Shown here: positions 16,344 through 25,621 of the stretch, in pieces
Position numbering within the stretch: position 1 is the first letter of the stretch
Layout: every line of letters starts with the position of its first letter
Origin: Cupriavidus pauculus
GTDB lineage: Bacteria > Pseudomonadota > Gammaproteobacteria > Burkholderiales > Burkholderiaceae
NCBI RefSeq assembly: GCF_002858765.1
Contig: NZ_PJRP01000003.1
Location: 258,391-322,390 of the forward strand
Length of the DNA: 64,000 nt
Reading direction: 5' to 3'
Position numbers and translations under genes: made by a program
Notes under the pieces: model-generated
What the model was told of the DNA's origin: nothing
Seen by the model: the letters and a program-made list of their open reading frames with translations, nothing else
Databases searched by the model: none

Positions 16344-18596
16344 ATGAACAAGAACGCTTCAATGGGTCCCGCGCAGCGGATGATCCAGCAGGCCTGGAAT
16401 GCCTACAACGCCAACAAGTATGCGGAAGCCCTGAAGCACGCGCGGGCCGCCAAGCGCATTACCGGGACGATGCCCGATGGCTATTACCTCGAATCGCTGG
16501 CGCTGTCTGGCCTGAACCACAACGAAGAGGCGCTGCGGCTGGCCGAAGCCGGCGTGCGCCGGTTTCCGAGCCATCCTGGCTTCCTGGGGCTCGCCGGCGC
16601 GCTCGAGGTGCAGCTGGAGAACTACGACAAGGGCATCCCGCTGCTGAAACGCAGCCTGGCCCTGCAGCCCGGCTCCGCGCATCTCTGGCAGGCACTGGGC
16701 ACGGCCAGCTTCTACAACGGCGACTATTTCGAGGCGCGCCTGGCAGGCGAAAAGGCCGCGGCACTGCTTCCGAACGACCCGATTGCCATTGGCAACTATG
16801 CATCGGCGTTGCGCGAATCGGGCAGCACGATCGAATCCATCCCGGTCTTCCGCCGCGCCTGCGCCCTCGACCCCACGCAGCGCGTGAACCGTTCCAACCT
16901 GCTGTTCTCGCTGCTCTATGACGAGACCATCGGCGCCGAAGAACTGCGCCGCGAGGCCATGGACTGGGCCCAGACGCTGGGCCGCACCAAGATCGACGGA
17001 CCGGAAATGCAGGCCAGCGAAGGCCAGCGCATCCGTATCGGCATCCTGTCGAACGACCTGCGCCGCCATGCCTGCGCGTACTTCCTGATCCCGCTGATCG
17101 CCAACCTGGACCGCACCCGCTTCGAGGTGCATCTGTTCTCGCTGTCGAACGTCAACGACACCATCACGAAGAAGATCCGCGTCTACGCCGAAGGCTTCCA
17201 CAGCCTGTACAAGATGTCCGAAGCCGACGTCGTCAAGACGGTACGCGCCCAGCGGTGCGACGTGATGATCGACCTTGGCGGCTATACCGGCGCGTCGCCG
17301 CTGACCTACATGGTGCAGCGCCTGGCGCCGAAGCAGCTGACGTGGCTGGGCTACCCCGGCACCACGGGCATGGAGCAGATCGAGTACCGCGTGACGGACT
17401 GGACGGCCGACCCCGAAGGCTTCGACCACAACTACACCGAAAAGCTGCTGCGCGCGCCGGTGTTCAGCGCATTCCATCCGATCGTCACCAACCCGCTGAT
17501 GATCTACGACGCCCGCTACCGCGTGAAGCCCACGCCGGCGCTGGCCAATGGCTACATCACGTTCGGTTCGTGCAACACCATCGCCAAGCTTGGTCCCAAG
17601 ACCATGCGGCTGTGGAGTGCCGTGCTGGCCCGCTGCCCGAATTCGCGGATGCTCGTGGAAGCAGCCGGCTGCGATCAGGAAGGCGTCCGCGAGATGCTGT
17701 TCGAGCGCATGGCCGCCTACGGCATCGATACCTCGCGTGTGGAGCTGATCAACCGCGACGGCAGCAACCAGTACGTGACGTACCACCGCATCGACATCGC
17801 ACTCGACACCGCGCCGGTCACGGGCGGCACCACGACCTGCGACGCCATCTGGATGGGCGTGCCCGTGGTGAGCTTCGCGGGCGATACGTTCCACCAGCGC
17901 GTGTCGGCCCCGTTCCTGCACGCCGCCGGCCTGGACGACCTGATCTGCGACAGCGAGGAACGCTACGTGGAAGTGGCCTGCGCGCTGGCTGCCGATATGC
18001 AGCAGCTCGACAACATCCGCCAGTCGATCCGCCCGCGTGCCGAGCAGAGCGAAATGTTCGACGCCCCGCGCTTCGCCGCGTGGTTCGAGGACCAGCTCAC
18101 CGAGATGTGCAGCGAGACCAAGCCGGTGGCCGCACGCACCGAGCCGCGCCAGTCGGGCATCTTCTTCGCCGGCCAATGGTATCCGGCCGAGACCCTGCTG
18201 ATGTCGGTGGCTGCACACATCCACCTGGGCGAATGGCAGGCCGTGCACAACGTGCTGGAAAACCTGACGTCTACCTGGTATCGCCACTGGGCCGTGGCCT
18301 ATGGCCTGGCCGAGTACAAGTACCACAATGGCGCCACCGATACCGCCATCGACCTGCTCGTGGAAGCCATCGGCATGCGTCCGTACGCGCTGCCGCTGTA
18401 CCGCAAGCTGGCGGCGTGGCTGGATGAGCAGCAGCTCGACAAGTCCGCGCTGGCATCGCTGCTGCAGGACCAGTTCGGCCTGACGCTGGCCACGCTGGAA
18501 GCCTCGCCGCCGCCCAACGCATTTGAAACGCTCGGGATCTCGCTGGAACTTCCCGTTGCCGAATCCGCCACCGAAGAAGCAGAGGTAACCGCATGA
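16344..18596 (+). CDS. TPR and OGT/SPINDLY-type glycosyltransferase, likely flagellin O-glycosyltransferase
   Basis: 750 aa. Residues 10-190 contain about five tetratricopeptide-like helical pairs. A GT41-type (O-GlcNAc transferase/SPINDLY) catalytic region covers about 228-600: [13 protein letters not shown] aligns the catalytic-site His at 242, and [20 protein letters not shown] matches the nucleotide-sugar-binding end of OGT. A further helical C-terminal domain of about 150 residues follows. Members in Burkholderia and related genera lie beside flagellin genes and glycosylate the filament. Here the gene follows fliC-D-S-T and starts the sugar operon (ATGA overlap with rfbF). The donor sugar is not known. 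Confidence 0.85.
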   Translation: MNKNASMGPAQRMIQQAWNAYNANKYAEALKHARAAKRITGTMPDGYYLESLALSGLNHNEEALRLAEAGVRRFPSHPGFLGLAGALEVQLENYDKGIPLLKRSLALQPGSAHLWQALGTASFYNGDYFEARLAGEKAAALLPNDPIAIGNYASALRESGSTIESIPVFRRACALDPTQRVNRSNLLFSLLYDETIGAEELRREAMDWAQTLGRTKIDGPEMQASEGQRIRIGILSNDLRRHACAYFLIPLIANLDRTRFEVHLFSLSNVNDTITKKIRVYAEGFHSLYKMSEADVVKTVRAQRCDVMIDLGGYTGASPLTYMVQRLAPKQLTWLGYPGTTGMEQIEYRVTDWTADPEGFDHNYTEKLLRAPVFSAFHPIVTNPLMIYDARYRVKPTPALANGYITFGSCNTIAKLGPKTMRLWSAVLARCPNSRMLVEAAGCDQEGVREMLFERMAAYGIDTSRVELINRDGSNQYVTYHRIDIALDTAPVTGGTTTCDAIWMGVPVVSFAGDTFHQRVSAPFLHAAGLDDLICDSEERYVEVACALAADMQQLDNIRQSIRPRAEQSEMFDAPRFAAWFEDQLTEMCSETKPVAARTEPRQSGIFFAGQWYPAETLLMSVAAHIHLGEWQAVHNVLENLTSTWYRHWAVAYGLAEYKYHNGATDTAIDLLVEAIGMRPYALPLYRKLAAWLDEQQLDKSALASLLQDQFGLTLATLEASPPPNAFETLGISLELPVAESATEEAEVTA

Positions 18597-19366
18597 AAGC
18601 CGTCATCCTGGCCGGTGGCCTTGGCACCCGAATCTCCGAGGAATCGCACCTGCGGCCGAAGCCGATGATCGAGATCGGCGGCAAGCCGATCCTGTGGCAC
18701 ATCATGAAGATGTACTCGGCGCACGGCGTCAACGAGTTCGTGATCTGCCTGGGCTACAAGGGCTACGTCATCAAGGAATACTTCGCCAACTACTTCCTGC
18801 ACATGTCCGACGTGACGTTCGACATGCGCGAGAACCACATGACCGTGCACCACCGCAAGGCGGAGCCGTGGAGCGTGACGCTGGTGGATACCGGCGAGGA
18901 TTCGATGACCGGCGGCCGCCTGCGCCGCGTGCGCGAATACCTGACGCCCGGCGAGGCGTTCTGCTTCACCTACGGCGACGGCGTATCCGACATCGACATC
19001 AGCCGCGAGATTGCCTTCCACCGCTCGCACGGCCGCCGCGCCACCGTGGCTGCCGTACAGCCGCCGGGCCGCTACGGCGCGCTCGACCGCGGCGACAACG
19101 ACCTGGTCAGCGGCTTCACCGAGAAGCCGCGTGGCGACGGCGCGTGGATCAACGGTGGCTTCTTCGTGCTGCAGCCCGAGGTGATCGACCTGGTCGAGGA
19201 CGACAGCATGTCGTGGGAAGAAGCGCCGATGCGCGAACTGGCCCGCACCGGCCAGATGGCCGCCTTCGAGCACACCGGCTTCTGGCAGCCCATGGACACG
19301 CTGCGCGAGAAGAACCTGCTGGAAGACCTGTGGCAATCGGGCAAGGCACCGTGGAAGATCTGGTAA
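18593..19366 (+). CDS. rfbF: Glucose-1-phosphate cytidylyltransferase
   Basis: 257 aa, the usual length. It makes CDP-glucose from glucose-1-phosphate and CTP. The nucleotidyltransferase start [20 protein letters not shown] and the sugar-phosphate-binding [15 protein letters not shown] are clear, as are [11 protein letters not shown] and the final [11 protein letters not shown]. It overlaps the glycosyltransferase gene by four bases and rfbG by 16. This is the committed step of the CDP-sugar pathway in the island. Confidence 0.95.
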   Translation: MKAVILAGGLGTRISEESHLRPKPMIEIGGKPILWHIMKMYSAHGVNEFVICLGYKGYVIKEYFANYFLHMSDVTFDMRENHMTVHHRKAEPWSVTLVDTGEDSMTGGRLRRVREYLTPGEAFCFTYGDGVSDIDISREIAFHRSHGRRATVAAVQPPGRYGALDRGDNDLVSGFTEKPRGDGAWINGGFFVLQPEVIDLVEDDSMSWEEAPMRELARTGQMAAFEHTGFWQPMDTLREKNLLEDLWQSGKAPWKIW

Positions 19367-20454
19367 CCGCCGGCAATCCGGCCGGCAATCCGGCCGGCGT
19401 GTTCGCGGCCTATCGCGGCCGGCGCGTCTTTGTCACGGGCCACACCGGCTTCAAGGGCGCCTGGCTGTCGCTGCTGCTCGCGCGCTTCGACGCGCAGGTG
19501 AGCGGCTACGCGCTGGCGCCGAACACCGAACCGAGCCTGTTCGATGCCGCGGACGTGCGCTCGGCGCTGGTGCGCCATACCGTTGCCGATATCCGTGACG
19601 CCGCCACGCTCGCGCAAGCCATGCAGGACGCGCAGCCCGAGATCGTGCTGCACCTGGCGGCGCAGCCGCTGGTGCGCGCCAGCTATCGCGATCCGGCGCA
19701 GACGTGGTCCACCAACGTCATGGGCACCGTGAACGTGCTGGATGCCGTGCGCGCCTGCGCGTCGGTGCGCGCCGTGATCGTCGTCACGACCGACAAGTGC
19801 TACGACAACAAGGAATGGCTCTGGGGCTATCGCGAAACCGACCCGCTCGGCGGCCATGACCCCTACAGCGCCAGCAAGGCCGGCACCGAACTGGTGGCCG
19901 CCAGCTATCGCAAGTCGTTCCTGGCCGAGCGCGGCGTGCTGCTGGCCACCGCGCGCGCCGGCAATGTCATCGGCGGCGGCGACTGGTCGGAAGACCGCCT
20001 GATCCCCGACGCCGCGCGCGCGGCCGCCGCCGGACGCACGCTGGAGATCCGCAGCCCGCAGGCCACCCGCCCGTGGCAACACGTGCTGGAGGCCCTGCAC
20101 GGCTACCTGCGCCTGGGCAGCCGGCTGCTCGATGGCGACACCGCGCTGGCCGACGCCTTCAACTTCGGGCCCGAGCCGCGCGACAACCTGCCGGTGGCCA
20201 CCGTGCTGGCGGGCTTGCAGTCGCACTGGCCGGAACTCGACTGGAAACACTGCCCCCCGCCGGGCGCCGCGCCCCACGAGGCGCGCAACCTGTATCTCGA
20301 CGCCGCACGCGCCCGCACGGAACTGGGCTGGTCGCCACGCTGGACGCTGGAAGAGGCCCTGGCCGCCACGGCCAGCTGGTATCGCACCGTCCAGATGGAC
20401 CCCGCCCAGGCGCGCGCCATCACTGAACGACAAATCGGGCAATTCTGCGCATGA
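19351..20454 (+). CDS. rfbG: CDP-glucose 4,6-dehydratase
   Basis: 367 aa short-chain dehydrogenase-type enzyme that converts CDP-glucose to CDP-4-keto-6-deoxyglucose. The NAD-binding GHTGFKG starts near residue 31, [12 protein letters not shown] and TTDKCYDN carry the substrate and catalytic positions, and DPYSASKAG holds the Tyr-x-x-x-Lys pair. The start is GTG at 19351, inside the end of rfbF, with AAGG upstream. This gives a short extra N-terminus with two NPAG repeats. It is translationally coupled on both sides. Confidence 0.93.
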   Translation: MEDLVTAGNPAGNPAGVFAAYRGRRVFVTGHTGFKGAWLSLLLARFDAQVSGYALAPNTEPSLFDAADVRSALVRHTVADIRDAATLAQAMQDAQPEIVLHLAAQPLVRASYRDPAQTWSTNVMGTVNVLDAVRACASVRAVIVVTTDKCYDNKEWLWGYRETDPLGGHDPYSASKAGTELVAASYRKSFLAERGVLLATARAGNVIGGGDWSEDRLIPDAARAAAAGRTLEIRSPQATRPWQHVLEALHGYLRLGSRLLDGDTALADAFNFGPEPRDNLPVATVLAGLQSHWPELDWKHCPPPGAAPHEARNLYLDAARARTELGWSPRWTLEEALAATASWYRTVQMDPAQARAITERQIGQFCA

Positions 20455-21704
20455 CCGCTCAACTCAACGCTCACCCCGCGAACTGCCGCGCCTGTGGCGC
20501 GCCGCTGACGCACACCATGGTGGACCTCGGCCTGTCGCCGGTCTCCAACGCCTTCATCAAGCCCGAGAACATCGCGCACGGCGAGATGTTCTATCCGCTG
20601 CATGCGATGGTTTGCGACAGCTGCTGGCTGGTGCAACTGCGCGATGCCACGCCGGCCGAGACCCACTTCCACGACGACTACGTGTACTTCTCGTCGTTCT
20701 CGACCTCGTGGCTCGATCACGCACGCCGCTATGTCGACGCCATGACCGCCCGTTTCGGGCTGGGGACGCAAAGCCGCGTGATGGAAATCGCCAGCAACGA
20801 CGGCTACTTGCTGCAGTATTTCCACCAGAACGGCGTGCCCTGCCTGGGCATCGAGCCATCGGCCAACACCGGCGCCGCCGCACGCGCCAAGGGCATCGAC
20901 AGCCGCGAGCTTTTCTTCGGCGAGCGCACCGCCCGCGCCCTGAGCGTGGAAGGCTGGCAGGTGGACCTGCTGCTGGGCAACAACGTGCTGGCCCACGTAC
21001 CCGACATCAATGACTTCGTCGGCGGCATGCCGCTGGTGCTGAAGCCCGAAGGCGTGGTGACGCTGGAATTCCCGCACCTGCTGCGTCTGCTGGAGCAGAA
21101 CCAGTTCGACACGCTGTACCACGAACACTATTCGTACCTGTCGCTGACGGCGCTGGTGCCGATTCTGGCGCGGGCCGGCCTGCGCGTATTCGACATCGAG
21201 CACCTGCCCACGCATGGCGGCAGCTTGCGCCTGTTTGCCTGCCACCAGCACGCCAGGCACGCCACCACGGCGGCCGTGCAGGCCTGCCTGGACGAGGAAA
21301 CGCGTGGCGGCCTGAACGGCACGGCGCGCTACACGGCGTTTGCCGAAGGCGTGCGCCGGGCCCGCATCGACCTGCTGGCCTTCCTGATCGACGCCCGCCG
21401 CCAGGGCAAGCGCGTGGCCGCCTACGGCGCAGCCGCCAAGGGCAACACGCTGCTGAACTACTGCGGCATCGATGCCGACCTGGTGGAATACGTGGTGGAC
21501 CGCAACCCCGCCAAGCAGGACAAGCTGCTGCCGGGGTCGCGCATTCCCGTGTTCGCGCCCGACGTCATCGACAGCCGCAAGCCCGACTACCTGCTGATCC
21601 TGCCCTGGAACATCAAGGACGAGGTGATGGACCAGATGGCCGGCATCCGCGCCTGGGGCGGCCGCTTCGTGGTGGCCATTCCCGAAACCGTGGTGCTGCC
21701 GTGA
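20451..21704 (+). CDS. SAM-dependent sugar C-methyltransferase
   Basis: 417 aa. The N-terminal zinc-binding part has CRACG and MVCDSCW (two Cys pairs). The SAM-binding core has MEIASNDGYLLQYF, and YHEHYSYLSL carries the Tyr/His/Glu-rich active-site segment typical of the TylC3/NovU family. The C-terminal domain has GKRVAAYGAAAKGNTLLNY. Known members add a methyl carbon next to the keto group of nucleotide-linked 4-keto-6-deoxysugars. The gene overlaps rfbG (ATGA), so CDP-4-keto-6-deoxyglucose or its epimer is the likely substrate. The methylated position cannot be read from sequence. Confidence 0.9.
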   Translation: MTAQLNAHPANCRACGAPLTHTMVDLGLSPVSNAFIKPENIAHGEMFYPLHAMVCDSCWLVQLRDATPAETHFHDDYVYFSSFSTSWLDHARRYVDAMTARFGLGTQSRVMEIASNDGYLLQYFHQNGVPCLGIEPSANTGAAARAKGIDSRELFFGERTARALSVEGWQVDLLLGNNVLAHVPDINDFVGGMPLVLKPEGVVTLEFPHLLRLLEQNQFDTLYHEHYSYLSLTALVPILARAGLRVFDIEHLPTHGGSLRLFACHQHARHATTAAVQACLDEETRGGLNGTARYTAFAEGVRRARIDLLAFLIDARRQGKRVAAYGAAAKGNTLLNYCGIDADLVEYVVDRNPAKQDKLLPGSRIPVFAPDVIDSRKPDYLLILPWNIKDEVMDQMAGIRAWGGRFVVAIPETVVLP

Positions 21705-22267
21705 TCTTCACGCCCGCCCGCATCGCCGGTGCCTGGATCGTCGACCCCGAACCGCTGGCCGACGAACGTGGCTACTTTGCGCGCACGGTCTGTGTGGAGA
21801 CCTTCGCGGCGCACGGCATCGACGCGCGCTTCGTGCAGCAGAGCGTGTCGCGCAACACGCGTGCGGGCATCCTGCGCGGCATGCATTTCCAGCGCGGCGC
21901 GCATGCCGAGGACAAGCTCGTGCGCGTGACTACCGGCGCGGTCCATGACGTGATCCTGGACCTGCGCCCCGAATCGCCCACGTACCTGCAATGGCAGGCC
22001 GTGGTGCTCGATGCCGACGTGCAGCGGGCGATCTTTATTCCGAAAGGCGTGGCGCATGGCTTCCAGACCCTGACGCCGCTGTCCGAGGTGTTTTACCAGA
22101 TGACGGTGCCGTTCGCGCCCGGCAGCAGTGCCGGCGTACGCTGGGACGATCCCGCCATCGGCATCGACTGGCCCGACTGCGCGGATCGCATGATCTCCGC
22201 AAAGGACCTGGCCTTGCCCACGCTGGCCGAACTGGCCGCGCCATCCCAACTTCACCCTGAAAACTGA
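21701..22267 (+). CDS. dTDP-4-dehydrorhamnose 3,5-epimerase-family enzyme
   Basis: 188 aa RmlC-like cupin. His62 (ILRGMH), Lys72 (EDKLVR) and Tyr132 (SEVFYQMT) coincide with the catalytic residues of RmlC, and IPKGVAHGFQTL is a family signature. It probably epimerises the 4-keto sugar made by RfbG and the C-methyltransferase, before or after methylation. The start is GTG at 21701, overlapping the previous stop (GTGA). Confidence 0.92.
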   Translation: MIFTPARIAGAWIVDPEPLADERGYFARTVCVETFAAHGIDARFVQQSVSRNTRAGILRGMHFQRGAHAEDKLVRVTTGAVHDVILDLRPESPTYLQWQAVVLDADVQRAIFIPKGVAHGFQTLTPLSEVFYQMTVPFAPGSSAGVRWDDPAIGIDWPDCADRMISAKDLALPTLAELAAPSQLHPEN

Positions 22268-22288
22268 CTACCCCAAGCGGAGCCACCC

Positions 22289-23359
22289 ATGACGACTGAA
22301 CATTTGCAGAAGCTTTCCGACGCGTTGCGCACGGTGGGCGGCAGCGCCGCCGCCCGAGACAAGGTCATTGCCCTGTGCCAGAGCATCGAGCAGGACCTGG
22401 ACGCCTATGAAGGCAGCGTGCGCGACGACATCACCGGCCCGATCGTCGATGCCATGTACAACGAGACCTCGCGCCTGCGCAAGACGCTGGCAGACGGCAC
22501 GGTCTTCGAGTTCCTGTACCGCACCAAGATCGCCCGCGACTTCCTGATGAGCACGCCGGCCGCGCCGGACCACGTCTGGGAACCGCAGACCACCAAGCTG
22601 CTGGTCAAGCTGTGCGAGCGCGGCGGCCATGCCGTGGTGGGCGGCGCCTACTTCGGCGACCAGGTGATCCTGATGGCCCGCCAGCTGGCCCGTGCCGGCG
22701 GCACCTGCCACGCGTTCGAGCCCAACGCCGACCAGCTCGGCATGCTGCGCAACAACGCCGAACTGAACAAGGTCGAGAACATCCGCAGCTGGCGCCTGGG
22801 CCTGTGGTCGGACAGCACCACGCAACTGCGCCTGGAAGGCCACGATTCGTTCGCCCACGCCGTGCACAGCACCGGCCCCGCCGGCGACGACAGCTTCAAG
22901 ACGGTGACGATCGACGACTACTGCGCCCAGCAGAACCTGGACAAGCTGAGCCTGATCATGCTCGACATCGAGGGTGCCGAGCTGAACGTCTTCAAGGGCG
23001 CCGCGAAGCAACTGGCACGTCCGGCCGGCGAAGCGCCGAACCTCGTGTTCGAGGTGCACCGCCACTACGTGGACTGGAGCCGCGGCCTGGAAAACGCCGA
23101 GATCATCCAGCTGCTCAAGGGCTATGGCTATCACGTGTACGCCGTGCGCGACTTCAACTCGAACGTCGACATGCAGGGCCGCCCGGTGGAACTGGTGCCG
23201 GTGGACAAGGTGTACCTGGAAGGCCCGGCCCATGGCTTCAACATGGTGGCCGTGAAGGAGCCGGCGCTGCTGCAAGGCCAGGGCTTTGCCGTCGTGCCGG
23301 GCGTCAGCCCCAAGCTGCTGTGGCACCGTGACCCGGCGCTGCACCACCCGGCCAACTGA
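22289..23359 (+). CDS. FkbM-family methyltransferase
   Basis: 356 aa. An N-terminal helical region of about 100 residues precedes a SAM-binding domain with GGAYFGDQVILMAR, a CHAFEPNADQLGMLRNN segment and LIMLDIEGAELNVFKGA, the FkbM signature. The family usually O-methylates sugar or peptide hydroxyls. In this operon it may cap the deoxysugar or the glycan. It starts 21 bases after the epimerase gene. Confidence 0.87.
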   Translation: MTTEHLQKLSDALRTVGGSAAARDKVIALCQSIEQDLDAYEGSVRDDITGPIVDAMYNETSRLRKTLADGTVFEFLYRTKIARDFLMSTPAAPDHVWEPQTTKLLVKLCERGGHAVVGGAYFGDQVILMARQLARAGGTCHAFEPNADQLGMLRNNAELNKVENIRSWRLGLWSDSTTQLRLEGHDSFAHAVHSTGPAGDDSFKTVTIDDYCAQQNLDKLSLIMLDIEGAELNVFKGAAKQLARPAGEAPNLVFEVHRHYVDWSRGLENAEIIQLLKGYGYHVYAVRDFNSNVDMQGRPVELVPVDKVYLEGPAHGFNMVAVKEPALLQGQGFAVVPGVSPKLLWHRDPALHHPAN

Positions 23360-23367
23360 GGATCGCA

Positions 23368-24177
23368 ATGCGCTGTACGGTAATCGGCGGCGCCGGCTTC
23401 GTCGGCCGTCGCCTGGCCGACACGCTGCGGCGTGCCGGCCATGAGGTCTGGGTGCCAGCGCGCGGCGACCGCGCGCTGCTCACCCGCGACCTGGGACACG
23501 TCTACTACTGTGCGGGGCTGACTGCCGACTACGCCGCACGGCCGTACGACACGGTAACCGCGCACGTCACGTTGCTGGCCGACGTGCTGCGCGCCAACCG
23601 CTACGAACACCTGGTCTACCTGTCGTCGACCCGGCTCTACGACACGTCGCAACTGCCCGTGGGCGACGAGGCCGCGGCGCTGACGCTGCAGCCCGCGAAC
23701 CCGCGCGCCCTGTACGACTTCTCGAAGGGGCTGGGCGAGAACCTGTGCCTGACCGTGGCAGCGGGCCGCACCGCCGTGGCACGCCTGTCGTGCGTGTTCG
23801 ACTGGACGCCCGAGTCGCCGGGCTTCCTGTCCGAATGGCTGATGCGCGCCGCCTCCGAGCGTGCATTCCGGCTCGACAGCGACTCCGGCTTCGTGCGCGA
23901 CTACATCCATCTGGATGACGTGGTCGATGCGCTGATCGGCATTTCCACGCGCAACGCCGGCGGGATCTTCAACGTCGCCAGCGGCGAGAACGTATCGAAT
24001 GGCGAGCTGGCCGAGGCCTTCAACGCGGCCGGCTGGGACATTGCCCTGGCACGCCACTCGCCCGTGCAGCGGGCGGCGGAATGCAGCACGGCGGCGCTGC
24101 GCGCGCTTGGCGTGGCACCGCGCAACGTGCGTGCGGTGGTGGCCAGCTATCTGGAAGGTATCCGCCCATGGAACTGA
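23368..24177 (+). CDS. NAD(P)-dependent sugar 4-ketoreductase-like SDR
   Basis: 269 aa extended short-chain dehydrogenase. GGAGFVGRRLADTL is the nucleotide-binding loop, YLSSTRLYD and YDFSKGLGE carry the Ser and Tyr-x-x-x-Lys catalytic positions, and FVRDYIHLDDVVDALI is the substrate-side signature. It probably reduces the 4-keto group as the last step of nucleotide-sugar synthesis. It is shorter than a typical sugar epimerase (about 310-330 aa). It overlaps the next gene by 10 bases. Confidence 0.83.
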   Translation: MRCTVIGGAGFVGRRLADTLRRAGHEVWVPARGDRALLTRDLGHVYYCAGLTADYAARPYDTVTAHVTLLADVLRANRYEHLVYLSSTRLYDTSQLPVGDEAAALTLQPANPRALYDFSKGLGENLCLTVAAGRTAVARLSCVFDWTPESPGFLSEWLMRAASERAFRLDSDSGFVRDYIHLDDVVDALIGISTRNAGGIFNVASGENVSNGELAEAFNAAGWDIALARHSPVQRAAECSTAALRALGVAPRNVRAVVASYLEGIRPWN

Positions 24178-24821
24178 TCGGACAGACCCGCGAATCGCTG
24201 GCGGCCTACACCTGCGCGCAGGTGGCCAACCTGGTGCCGGACGGCCGCGGCGACGCGCTGCTGCCCGTGGTGTCGCGCCATCTCGACGAAGCGCTGGCGC
24301 GTACCGGCCGGTGCATCGATGCCGTGCGCATGTGGCGCCCCGGCCAGTTCAACTACCTGCATTCGTCGCAGTATTGCCAGTACCTGTACTACCTGGCCAA
24401 TACGATCTGGCGCAACGAGCGCAACGGCGAGGCCTGCACGAAGCTGTTCCTGCTCAACAAGACCCTCAACGCCATCGACCTGTTCTACGAGATCGAGATG
24501 CCCGAGGTGTTCTTCATCGGGCACTCGGTGGGTATCGTGCTGGCCAAGGCCACCTACGGCAACTATCTGGTGCTGTACCAGAATTCCACGGTCGGCAAGA
24601 ACCATGGCGTGGCGCCCGTCATTGGCGACGGCGTGGTGATGTATCCGAACACGGCCATCATCGGCCGCAGCTATGTGCGCGACAACTCGGTGGTGGCGCA
24701 GGGCGTGAGCGTGCTCAACCGCGAAACGCCGGGCAATTGCCTGGTGTATGCCGGGCAGGCAGGCGACCTGGTGTGCAAGCCCGCCACGGAACGTGCGGCC
24801 GAGGAGTACTTCCGCGTCTGA
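24168..24821 (+). CDS. Serine acetyltransferase-like left-handed beta-helix acyltransferase
   Basis: 217 aa. An N-terminal helical half is followed from about residue 115 by hexapeptide repeats (HSVGIVLAKATYGNYLVLYQ, KNHGVAPVIGDGVVMYPNTA). GKNHG fits the region of the catalytic His in CysE-like enzymes. Being last in a sugar operon, it more likely acetylates a sugar hydroxyl or amine than serine. ATG at 24168 lies inside the previous gene. A strong terminator follows. Confidence 0.82.
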   Translation: MELIGQTRESLAAYTCAQVANLVPDGRGDALLPVVSRHLDEALARTGRCIDAVRMWRPGQFNYLHSSQYCQYLYYLANTIWRNERNGEACTKLFLLNKTLNAIDLFYEIEMPEVFFIGHSVGIVLAKATYGNYLVLYQNSTVGKNHGVAPVIGDGVVMYPNTAIIGRSYVRDNSVVAQGVSVLNRETPGNCLVYAGQAGDLVCKPATERAAEEYFRV

Positions 24822-24863
24822 ACCGTACCCTGCCCGTCCGGCGGGGTCGTCCAGAAAAGTAAG

Positions 24864-24900
24864 AAGGCCATGCCGCTTCACGCGGGCATGGCCTTTTTTT
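24864..24900 (+). terminator. Terminator of the glycosylation operon
   Basis: An 11-bp stem AAGGCCATGCC (24864-24874) / GGCATGGCCTT (24885-24895) with a T7 run. It lies between the acetyltransferase and the convergent fliE. Confidence 0.93.
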
Positions 24901-24938
24901 GCGTGGCGCGCCGCAGCGCGCCGGACGCATACCGGGCG

Positions 24939-25262
24939 TCAGACCGGCATGTTCATCATTTCCTGGTAGGCAGCCGCCAGGCGGTTACGCACCTGCACGG
25001 TGGTCTGGAACGAAATGTTGGCCTTCTGCATGTCGATCATCACGTCGTTGAGCGACACGCCGGGCTTGCCCACTTCAAAAGCCTCGGCCTGGCCGTAGGC
25101 GCGTTCCTGGGTGGCGTTCAGGCGTTGCAGCGAGCGTTGCAGTTCGCCGGCAAAACCCGCCGTGGCCGCCGAATTCGCGGCCGGGGAGGTGGTTCCGCCG
25201 CCAGCTACCTGCGCCAGGCCGCGCAGTTGCTGGAGCATGCCCTCGATGGAAGAAATAGTCAT
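24939..25262 (-). CDS. fliE: Flagellar hook-basal body complex protein FliE
   Basis: 107 aa. The C-terminal half (SLNDVMIDMQKANISFQTTV, then QVRNRLAAAYQEMMNMPV) is a near-canonical FliE signature. It links the MS ring to the rod and is the first export substrate. The gene is alone on the minus strand and divergent from fliFGHIJK, as in other Burkholderiales. Confidence 0.96.
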   Translation of the reverse strand: MTISSIEGMLQQLRGLAQVAGGGTTSPAANSAATAGFAGELQRSLQRLNATQERAYGQAEAFEVGKPGVSLNDVMIDMQKANISFQTTVQVRNRLAAAYQEMMNMPV

Positions 25263-25621
25263 GGCACGTACAGGTTGGTCAGTCGGGACAGGATAAATGT
25301 GACGAAAGCACTACTCGCCATCCTGTTTCAGCCCTCGCACTGTACTGGCCCCCCGCCTCCGTCCAAAGGCTGAAATCGGCGGGAAAACATCGCCTATTCA
25401 GCCGATTGTTCCTCGGCCGTCTGCCCGATCATCGCTACCGTGCCGGATCTGGCGGATCGACGCGTTTTTTGTCTCGCCGCCTGAGTCCATGGAATTCAAC
25501 TAACGCGGGGAGTGCGCGTGTTTTTTCAGCAGCGTAAAGTGAGCCGTGCCGAGATGATTAACGGCAGCGAAGGCCAGAGTGGTAAGGGCAGGGAATGCCC
25601 GGCCAAGCCGGAGACGCGCGC
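25263..25621. other. Divergent fliE/fliF promoter region
   Basis: These 359 bases separate fliE and fliF. TTTCAGCC occurs at 25326, GGCTGAAA at 25368 and TTCAGCC at 25397; the last two form the dyad listed next. No protein gene is evident. I could not place sigma-70 or sigma-28 boxes with confidence. Confidence 0.5.
25368..25403. promoter_or_regulatory. Possible FlhDC-type binding site upstream of fliE and fliF
   Basis: GGCTGAAATCGGC (25368-25380) and GCCTATTCAGCC (25392-25403) are inverted arms around 11 bases. The architecture of two long arms with a 10-12 base spacer resembles FlhD4C2 sites, and the position in a divergent class II flagellar promoter fits. The base match to the enteric consensus is partial. 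Confidence 0.35.
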
